A stretch of 64,000 nucleotides of DNA from Eutreptiella sp. 'Long Island Sound 2002' (Eukaryota > Euglenozoa > Euglenophyceae > Eutreptiales > Eutreptiaceae): positions 45,261,704 to 45,325,703 of the forward strand of contig OZ038384.1 of the NCBI GenBank assembly GCA_964036045.1, in the 5' to 3' direction. Shown piece by piece: positions 57,068 to 64,000 of the stretch (the stretch's first letter is position 1; each line of letters opens with the position of its first letter). The position numbers were made by a program, and so were the translations under genes. The notes under the pieces are model-generated. The model did not search any database and was not told the origin of the DNA. It saw nothing but the letters and a program-made list of their open reading frames with translations.

Positions 57068-58060
57068 ATTGGAACTGCTGCAATGCGCAGCCACACTGCG
57101 TACGGGCAATGAATAGTGGGGATCCTGCAAAGCACCGCTGCCCTGCTAGGCGGCAATACGCAGTCTAACTACTGAGCTGCACTGCCACATTGCTTTGGGG
57201 CAATGGGCAATGGAAGTTCTCCGATGCACAGTCACGCTGCCTAGGGGCAGTGGGCAGTGGAGCTGTTGCAATACACCGCCACACTGCTTGGAGGAAGTGG
57301 GAAGGGACCGCTTGCAACGTATTGCCACACTGCGTGTGGGCAGTGGGCAGTGGAAATCATGTTAAGCATCGCCACACTGCCTCATGGCAGTGGCCAGGGA
57401 CCTCCTGCAATGCACGACCACACCGCCTAGGGGCAGTAGGCAATAGAACTATTGCAATGCACCGCCACACTGCATGCGGACAGTTGGCGATGGAAACCTT
57501 GCAATGCAGTGCCGAAGTGCCCGGGTGCAATAGGCACTAGAATTGGTGCTATGCACTGCCACACTGCCTTAACGACAGTGGGCAGGGAACTCCTGCAACG
57601 CACGACCGCACTCCCTGGGGGCAGTATTTAGTGGAATTGCTGCCATGCTTGGCCACACTGCCTTGGGGCAATGGGCAGTGGAACTCCTGCAATTCACTGC
57701 CACACTGCTCGGGGGCAGTGGGTAGTGGAAATCCTGCGATGCACCGCCACACTGCCCGGCAGCAATCGGCAATGCAACTCCTGCAATGCACAACCACAAT
57801 GCCTTGGGGCAATGGGCAAGGAACCCTTGGTGAGCACCTGCACACTAGCCGCGGGCAGTAGGCAGCGGACCTCGTGCAATGGATTGCAACATCGCTTTGG
57901 GGTAGTGGGCATTGGAATGGTTGCACTACACTGCCACAGTGCCTATGGGCAGTTGGCAGGGGGCACTTGTAATGCACCGCCACAGTGCCTGAGGGCAGTA
58001 GGGAGGGGAATTGCTCCAATACACTGCCGGGGATGCCGCGGGGCTGTGGGTAGGTATCTC
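57068..58060. repeat. 47-bp satellite, about 21 units
   Basis: GCCACACTGC recurs every 46-47 bp (for example 57184, 57231, 57278, 57324, 57371, 57417/8, 57464), each followed by a GGGGCAGTGGGCAGTGGAA-like phrase. Units are about 75-80% identical. It starts after a coding-like G/C-rich block and ends 30 bp before the last exon of the orphan gene at 58088. Not coding: 47 is not a multiple of three and frames are mixed. Confidence 0.9.
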
Positions 58061-58087
58061 TTGCACCACGGAGCCCAAGCGTGGGGT

Positions 58088-58201
58088 CTAGGGCGAGGAG
58101 CTTGTGGGGCCCCCGAAACCCACGCTCCGCTCCCCGTTCTTGTCGCTCCCAAAGACACGGACGGGGCGCACATCGTCCCCGTAGACGGCCACGTCCTTGA
58201 C
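58088..58201 (-). CDS. Orphan gene, last exon
   Basis: Acceptor GTTTTGTTGCAG (ends 58202), then 38 codons beginning VKDVAVYGDDVRPVRVFGSD and ending GGPTSSSP with a stop at 58088-58090. Short, clean and in one frame. No family recognised. Placed in the gene at 58.1-61.8 kb by strand, spacing and splice signal. Confidence 0.5.
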   Translation of the reverse strand, partial: VKDVAVYGDDVRPVRVFGSDKNGERSVGFGGPTSSSP

Positions 58202-58411
58202 CTGCAACAAAACAGGCGGTCGCCATGATCTGGGGGACAAAGTAAATTTTTTGGACGACTGTTTTGAAATTGTTTTGCTTAATTTTTAACGTTAATTTTT
58301 CATTTTTGAAGCGCCGATCGGAATTTTAAATGTTACACCAAAAAATTTTAAATGAAGCGTCCGAGAAATTAAACACACGCAAACACACGCATACACACAC
58401 ATACCTTCTAA

Positions 58412-58870
58412 AATTTTGGGCACCCCAGAGCATACCCCCATCGCCTGCCTGAGGCTCGAGGCGGGGCTGGGGGCCTCTACGGGGATCGGCGGCGTTGGCG
58501 TTGTTGGAGGTGGTGGCCGCCGGGGGTGCCGTCCAAGTGACGGCAGCCAAGCCGCGGGTTGTCCGCAACCCAAGCACCAGCCCTTCGTAGGTGTGCTGGG
58601 CCGCAGGATCGTAGGGGGGGTGGGTGGGCAGGGACCGCAGGGCAGACCACACGGGTGCAAACTGCACCGACTTGCCCTGCCGCCACTGCTGGCACCAGCC
58701 AAGGGCTACCCAGTGCTCCAGGCACACCAGGTAGTTGCCGGTGCCAAACCTGACCCCCCTAGGGTCGGCTAGCCGGTTCAGGGCCCCTAGGGACCATGAG
58801 CTGCTCCTCTCCGGCAGAGGGGACATGGGACCGCTGGCTGCTAGTGCTGGGCGCCCCCTTTGGCAGCATC
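58412..58870 (-). CDS. Orphan gene, internal exon
   Basis: A minus frame with GVRFGTGNYLVCLEHWVALG, then WCQQWRQGKSVQFAPVWSAL and GLVLGLRTTRGLAAVTW, runs to a donor-like GTATGTGTG (intron start about 58411). Its 5' limit is unclear. The next intron (58202-58411) is strongly AT-rich. Confidence 0.45.
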
Positions 58871-59100
58871 CCACCGCCACTCCCCCTTGCCCTCCCCGTT
58901 TTCCCTAATCATGCATCGGAAAAGTCGGCGCATGACCCACCGCAGGGTGTAGTGACCCTTGCCAGGGTCGGAAAAAATTGGTTGGTCTGGCCCACAGCCC
59001 TCTTCAAGGACTTGGGCAGACCAGGGAGCACCGGCAGACCGCTGGGTCTTTCCCAGGGCCCTCTTGCAGCCACTCGGGAGGGGTAAAACAGGGGGTTGGG
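58850..59100 (-). CDS. Orphan gene, possible internal exon
   Basis: Two minus frames compete here. One contains GKGHYTLRWVMRRLFRCMIR; the other contains LPKSLKRAVGQTNQFFPTLA and TPCGGSCADF. I cannot choose between them. Low-complexity C-rich DNA separates this from the exon at 59222-59495. Confidence 0.3.
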
Positions 59101-59221
59101 GGGGGCGGGGTTGCACCTGGACCTCATCCCCCTCCCCATCCTCATCCCCCTCCCCGTCCCCGTTCCCACCCTCTGGCACCACCATCTCCCCTTGCCCTGC
59201 CTTAACCTCGACCCCCCCCCC

Positions 59222-59495
59222 TATGACTGGCGAGCCCTCCTATCCTTCTTTGCCCTCCTCCTTTCCTCCTTCTCGCGTCGTCTCTCTCCTTTTTCTCGCC
59301 GCCGCCCCTCCTTCAGGCGGCGCCACTCGTCAAAGCAGGCCGCGGCGGACGGCGCCCCCCCCCACCCTCCCCCTGCGGGGGTGGGGGACCGCCAGCTGCT
59401 GCAGCTGGTGGAGCTGCTAGAGCTACAAGAGGAGCTTGAGCTGCTCCCCCAGGGGGTGCTCCACCCTGTTGCAGGCGGTCCTCCACTTGTTGTAT
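59222..59495 (-). CDS. Orphan gene, coiled-coil-like exon
   Basis: Acceptor GTCCCTTGCAG, then IQQVEDRLQQGGAPPGG, an Ala/Pro-rich stretch, and (one frame over, after a C run at 59356-59362) DEWRRLKEGRRREKGERRRE, a long charged helix. The frame change falls at the homopolymer, so a base-count error is a reasonable explanation. Confidence 0.4.
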
Positions 59496-59870
59496 CTGCA
59501 AGGGACAACAGATGGAAAATTTAACCTGGGTTTAAAATTTTTCGTTTAATTAGTAATTAATCTAATTTGTTTCATTTTTAGCTTAAATTTTAAATGTTAA
59601 ACGGCCGCTGCCGTGAAAAGGAAACCAAGAAAAGCCCCCGTTAAATTTCAAATGAAAACTACTGACTACAAATTCGATTCATACCCCGGTACCTCATCAA
59701 CCGCCGTTCTTTGCCTACTTTTTTGTTGTTCTGTGCATTATTTAGAGAACATTTCGGAACCTTTTGTTGTGCGATTTGTTTTCTGGTGCAGCGGCATAGG
59801 CCAACGAGGGCAGAAAGTTGGACACTGGCACCTATGGCAAAGGCAAACACACACGCACGCTAGCACATAC

Positions 59871-59938
59871 CACTTCGGTGATCTTTTCGAACATTTTGTT
59901 GATCAACGCCTCCGTTGCGGCTAGGTCCATGGATAGGG
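59871..59938 (-). CDS. Orphan gene, short internal exon
   Basis: Encodes LSMDLAATEALINKMFEKIT before a perfect donor (GAAGTG|GTATGT, 59871/59870). The acceptor is probably TCTTGTAAG at 59939. Helical composition fits with the following coiled-coil-like exon. Confidence 0.4.
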
Positions 59939-60249
59939 CTTACAAGAGCTGGGGGTGCAAGGGAAAGGGACATGGGTGGGGGGCTATGGTTAGACATGAG
60001 CGTGGCCATTGTACATGGGGCCACGTGGGGGGTTGCTAGGGTTCTAAGGGGTAGATCAGATTTCAGAAACGACCATTCCCATACTTGCAAAACTACCTCC
60101 GCTTCCCTTTCTAGGGATGTGGCCCCCGGCATCCCCCCCCACCCCCGGCCGTGTGATTGTTGTACACCCGTTTTTGAAAGGGCATTTAGGCTTTCTACCA
60201 CATCCACACACACCGCCCCCAACCCATCCCCAAACATGCCGCATTAGCC

Positions 60250-60971
60250 ACCGCCGTGGTCACATCCTCCTCCAGGTAGAGGAGGTAGTTGGAGTGGCAG
60301 GCAACCTTGGAGCAACGTGCACGGTACTGCCGCGCGACAGCAGACACCCCCAAATCATTGAGAGGGAGTGTGTCGCCGTACAAGTCCCGAACTAGATTCC
60401 TCATGGCAACAACCGCTTGCCATTCGGGGTCCTCCGGCGCGTAGGCCAATAGTGGGCCCATCTCCTGCAATGCAGGGAAGAGCGCCCTGGCCTCCTCCCT
60501 ATCGGGTGCGGCGCAGGCACCTAGCTTCACCCCCGTGCGTGCCCGGTACAACAACCGTTGCACGGCCTCCGCATTCTCCTTGGGGAGTGACTCCGGGCGC
60601 GCCTCAACAAAAGCGACCTGCAGCCGCCCACTGGCCATGCAACAGTGGAGGATGCATAGGGAAACCCAACAGCGGTCAACCACCATGTGAGGTTGTGCTA
60701 TGCACCCCCCATTATCCAAGCTCCGACCCGTCACCTGATATTGGTGACGGGCGGCCACCTCGTTGTCCAAAGACCGGCGCATGTCCACCCGCAACCACGC
60801 CGCCGCCGCCTTGTCCAACACCCCCATATTGTAAATAGACCCCACTTGGGGTGATGTGGACACCCCAATGAGGCGGCGAATCAACGGCTGGTCACCCCCA
60901 AGGACCAGCGCAGCAGGCACCCAACTAGATGCCCAACAAAAACTTTTGCAGTCATGAATCGACTGCAACAC
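60250..60971 (-). CDS. Orphan gene, large internal exon
   Basis: Acceptor CTTTTGTAG (60972-60980), then a clean frame of about 240 codons with varied, globular composition: PAALVLGGDQPLIRRLIGVS, DKAAAAWLRVDMRRSLDNEV, PHMVVDRCWVSLCILHCC, QAVVAMRNLVRDLYGDTLPL, NYLLYLEEDVTTAVANAA. The donor is uncertain (GTGGCT at 60252 or GTTGGG further on). No family recognised. The upstream exon joins in phase 0. Confidence 0.6.
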
Positions 60972-61133
60972 CTACAAAAGAGTGTGTGCATTGATACCCG
61001 GGCATCACTTTTGCGTTTAAACTTTAGCTTCCGATTTCATTCGGCTTAAATTTTAAGCAATTTTTCGCTTTTAAACAAGGAACTTTGAATCGAAGCGAGC
61101 CCGAATTCAATGCAACCCAAAAGCACCAAGTAC

Positions 61134-61819
61134 CTGAAGGTTCTCGGCCCAAATAGCGGCCAACGCAGCCATGTCTTTGTCGCCGCACACGGCGATCCCA
61201 ATGACCCACAAGTAGGCGGGTGTGCGGCCCCGTTTGCCGTGGTTGAGGAGCCCAATAGACAATTGGGTCCAACTCTCCCCGGCACACGGGTAGGCATCCC
61301 TACGCACAATAAATGTGAGGGGCCGGTCCCAATCAATGGTGTCCACTAGTGGTGGACGCGATTGAATGTAGCGGGTCCATGAGTGCACGGGCCAACAACG
61401 GCCACTACCGGGTGGGTCGTCCACGTTCACGGGGGGCCGCAACTCTAGCGGCTTAGCCATATCCTTCCACGTGTCCAAGAAGGCGTGCCGCGTTGGGATG
61501 GGTCTCGGGAAAGTGTGGCCCGTAGCGGCGGTATAGTCAATTTCTCGCCGGGTCATGAAGTCGGAGAGGTGGCGGAACCCTGTCTTTGTGACATTGAGGT
61601 CCATGAGGAGCCCGAAAACACGGGCGCGGTAAAAAGGAAGGAGGCGTATTGTTTCACCGCCTCCACTTGCTTAGTACGAATAAGGGAGGGGTAGCCAACG
61701 TCCGTGGCCTCCGACCATCGGGCCCGGGCCAAGGGAGATGAAGCCACCCACTCACGAAGGTGTTGGGAGACCAAAGAGTCCCGCAAACTCTTGGCTCCAC
61801 TCAAACGCACAAGCGTCAT
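61134..61819 (-). CDS. Orphan gene, first exon (frameshift at a T run)
   Basis: ATG at 61819 starts TLVRLSGAKSLRDSLVSQHL. At 61631-61635 a T5 run shifts the frame; one extra T restores a continuous protein (…SFL-FYRARVFGLLMDLNV…). The exon continues with DIDWDRPLTF-like IVRRDAYPCAGESWTQLSI, GRTPAYLWVIGIAVCGDKD and AAIWAENLQ to donor GTACTT (exon end 61134). The paired acidic motifs (RRDAYP and GDKD flanking a hydrophobic strand) would fit an RNase H-like/DDE core, but this is inference. No homologue recognised. The T5 run could be a real lesion or a base-calling error. Confidence 0.6.
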
Positions 61820-62189
61820 GCTAAGCTGGAGAATAGTGTCTCAAGGAAAAGGCATAACAAGTGCTACACAAGAGAAAAGGGGGTATGGAGGTGGTTGGTG
61901 GTGGGCACAAAGAAAAGGACTAGGGGTGGGACCCCCAACCCTTAGGCAATCCAACATCTCTACAAACGCATTGGGCAACATTCTACCACATTAAACCCCC
62001 TCAATATCCTAGCATACGCATGCAGTTAACGGCAGAAATAGTTTCAAATCTAGAAAATACCAGGTATTCTCGTTTAACATGTTCAAATTTATCGGATTCA
62101 CACCTTTCAAAAATCAAAATTGAAAATTTAACATATTGGATTTAACGTCGGTCTCTAGGGAATATGTGGATCCTTTAGGGGAGTCTTGT
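61820..62189. other. 5' flank of the orphan gene, AT-rich
   Basis: 62030-62140 is strongly AT-rich (AATTGAAAATTTAACATATT region), in contrast to the GC-rich exons, and is a candidate promoter or intron. No specific element recognised. Confidence 0.4.
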
Positions 62190-62705
62190 GTTGCGATCGG
62201 GTGCGATCCGCTTTGAGTTGTAGTGGCTGCTTACGGTGTGCCTAGGGAGGGTTGTGCCGGGGGTTGGGGAGGGGGGGGGGGGGTCCTGGGCTGGACGCCC
62301 TCGTCGTGCGGGCCCCATTTCCGACACCGTGTCCGACATCACACCGCCGATGGTGATGCCGGTTTGAGGGTTCACGTGGGTGGGCCAACCCCAAAAGAGG
62401 TCGTTAAGGAGTGCCCCCCATCCTGGGAGTTGCCGCAAGCACCGGAACGGCCTCACCTTGCCTGGCTCACAACCCGACTTTCGCAGCAGAATGTAGTACC
62501 GTTGCTCTGAAATGTGGCACCACACGCATCACGTGGAGAGTAAACCTCCTCCGCCAATGCCACCGAGGTACCCACGCGTTCCACAATGAGGAGGCAGTGG
62601 TGTAGCGCCTGGATGGGAAGATCACGTAGATGGGCGTCAGGGCATGGGGCAGCGCACGGGTTTGGGTCGTCTTGTGGTCTCCGCGCCCCGTGGCGCCAGA
62701 CAATA
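62190..62705 (-). pseudogene. Orphan coding-like segment
   Basis: Two minus frames join near 62510. The upstream frame has IQALHHCLLIVERVGTSVAL and EEVYSPRDACGATF. The downstream frame has SEQRYYILLRKSGCEPG, then PGWGALLNDLFWGWPTHVNP and TGITIGGVMSDTVSEMG. Merging them would need one small indel. It may be an upstream exon of the same orphan gene or a separate decayed ORF. No family recognised. Confidence 0.35.
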
Positions 62706-64000
62706 GTAGACAGTGGCGGAGTTCCGGGGGGGGCGGGGGATTGGAGGCCTCACCGAGTGCATCAAATAGGCGTAAGAGTCGTCATCCTCCGGAGGTACAG
62801 AATGGTCGCTGCAAGTGCGGTGCACAGGCCCCGGCGCGAGTGGCGGGCCACAAGGGCTTTCCCGGTGTGTCCGCTCTGCGGGCTAGCCATGCTCCACTTC
62901 ACAGTGTGCGTCGCGGTCATTGGTCGAGGGGACGTGGGTGGGTTGTTCATTTGTTGATGGGACTGCGGAGTTGGTGTTTGTCACATCCGCGCAGGCGTGC
63001 CCCGGTTCGTTGCGTATGGTGTAGATCGTTGGTCTTGCGCGGTGTGCGTGGTGTCCGCCGCACGGGGGGGGGGGGGGGGGGCGCTCCTGGGGCACGGCGT
63101 CGCTACATGGCCCATGTTCCCCTCCCTTGGGGGCAGTGGGCGTTGTTGGGGGAAGGGGGGGGGGGGGGCAGGTCGTGCAGTGTCCTTGGAGGGTGTCTTG
63201 GTGCGGGGCCCGCCGCGTGTTGAGAGCAGGCGGGGGCAGTGTCGTGTTGCCCCCTCCGCATTAGCCTGGTTGTAAGGGGGCGAGTTGGGTCAGCCATTTG
63301 CGGGGGGGGGGGGGGGGGCGACATACGTAGGGGCTCCTAGATGGAGCGTCATGACGAGGGTGGGGCTAGCACGGTGCTCCTGATGTGCCACCTCCTGCAT
63401 ATGGCATGGGGTGGTGGTTTGTTTGGTGTTGGGTCTTCTTGGCGGTGTGTGCTCCTGGCACCGTGTGCTTCAGGCAGCGTGTGCTGTAGAGCCGGAGTTG
63501 GTGCTGGCCGTGTGCAGCTGATTAGTGGCCGGTCGGGTGTGGAGCGAAGGTTGGCAGGGTGCAACGGCATCAAGGCCATGCCCAACGGCGGCCACAGTGG
63601 AGCGCAAGGATTTAACGATGGCGAAGCGACGGAACTACAGCCACACAGCTAGGAGGGCTTGCCCTTGTCCTTCCACTAGGCTGCCGGAGGGACGGACAAT
63701 GTCTCCCCATTGGTGGCGGTGTGTGTCGGCGACCGGCCCCATGGTTAACTGAGTGTCTACTCGGAACCAACCGAAGAAGAACGGGACATGTTACTTGAGG
63801 TACCTGTCCGCTGTACGGTACCGTTGCCAGGTTTTGGCGCTCACGTCCCAGTTCTCTAGCGGGGAGTGCATTTCGGGAAGGCCCCCTGAGTGGGGCGTCC
63901 TGCCAGGAAGCCCGGTCAAGGACGCTCAAGAGGGGGTTGCTGCTATAGGGGAGCCCCACCGCGCCGCGTGGAACGCGGGGCAGCGCGGAACGCATAGGTG
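62706..64000. other. G-rich right flank, no firm gene
   Basis: G18 (63064-63081), G12 (63157-63168) and G17 (63302-63318) runs. A short minus segment at about 63870-63825 (contains SAKTWQRYRTADRYLK) looks like a coding scrap, and its continuation is broken by stops. Nothing else supported. Confidence 0.35.

Noticed and set aside
63820-63870. Tyrosine-recombinase-like N-terminal core (SAKTWQRYR)
   Set aside because: Nine to sixteen residues only, followed by stops; no catalytic Arg-His-Arg-Tyr region nearby.
1-64000. CRISPR arrays, operons or other prokaryotic features
   Set aside because: Tandem repeats here have no unique spacers of constant length, and the coding regions are spliced.

Overview
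This window reads as nuclear DNA of a eukaryote with spliced genes, most likely a free-living protist or alga, though the sequence does not let me name a lineage. The reasons are canonical GT-AG introns, standard stop codons, a spliceosomal-type cyclophilin, a KY-type transglutaminase-like gene, LINE, DIRS/Ty3-like, Helitron-like and pogo-like transposon remnants, long minisatellites, and very frequent G or C runs of 8-20 bases. Gene density is low. Single-base frame breaks, often at homopolymers, occur in almost every coding-looking stretch, so some 'pseudogenes' may be consensus errors.

Layout. 1-4.9 kb: no gene, short tandem repeats and a degenerate CCTAG/CTTGG-rich satellite. 4.9-5.4 kb: one exon of a cyclophilin-type prolyl isomerase (minus strand), whose next exon is not in the window. 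5.4-14.5 kb: no firm gene; a 575-bp terminal-inverted-repeat element whose ends are C/G homopolymers (11.0-11.6 kb) and a possible basic-tailed protein fragment (13.4-13.9 kb). 14.9-17.5 kb: a decamer minisatellite of about 260 units whose orientation flips three times. 17.9-23.2 kb: a minus-strand LINE with APE-type endonuclease, YADD reverse transcriptase and a four-carboxylate RNase H; the same decamer is embedded in its coding frame.

26.65-51.49 kb: the main gene, a minus-strand KY-type transglutaminase-like protein. Exons 2-4 lie at 26.65-29.02 kb. The exon carrying the catalytic Cys lies at 50.89-51.49 kb, across an inferred 21,873-bp intron with canonical ends and matching phase. That intron holds a Helitron/PIF1-like helicase scrap, ~186-bp tandem repeats, a 7-kb inverted cluster of retroelement copies, two long inverted-repeat elements, a pogo/Tigger-like transposase and several orphan decayed ORFs.

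51.5-64 kb: G-rich, mostly unrecognised. It contains a 47-bp satellite of about 21 units (57.1-58.06 kb) and a minus-strand, probably multi-exon orphan gene (61.82-58.09 kb) whose introns are AT-rich and share a sequence core. Two more coding-looking minus-strand segments lie at 56.15-56.8 kb and 62.2-62.7 kb.

No operon logic applies. The recurring theme is host genes split by very large, repeat-filled introns, and mobile elements that exchange segments with each other and with minisatellites.
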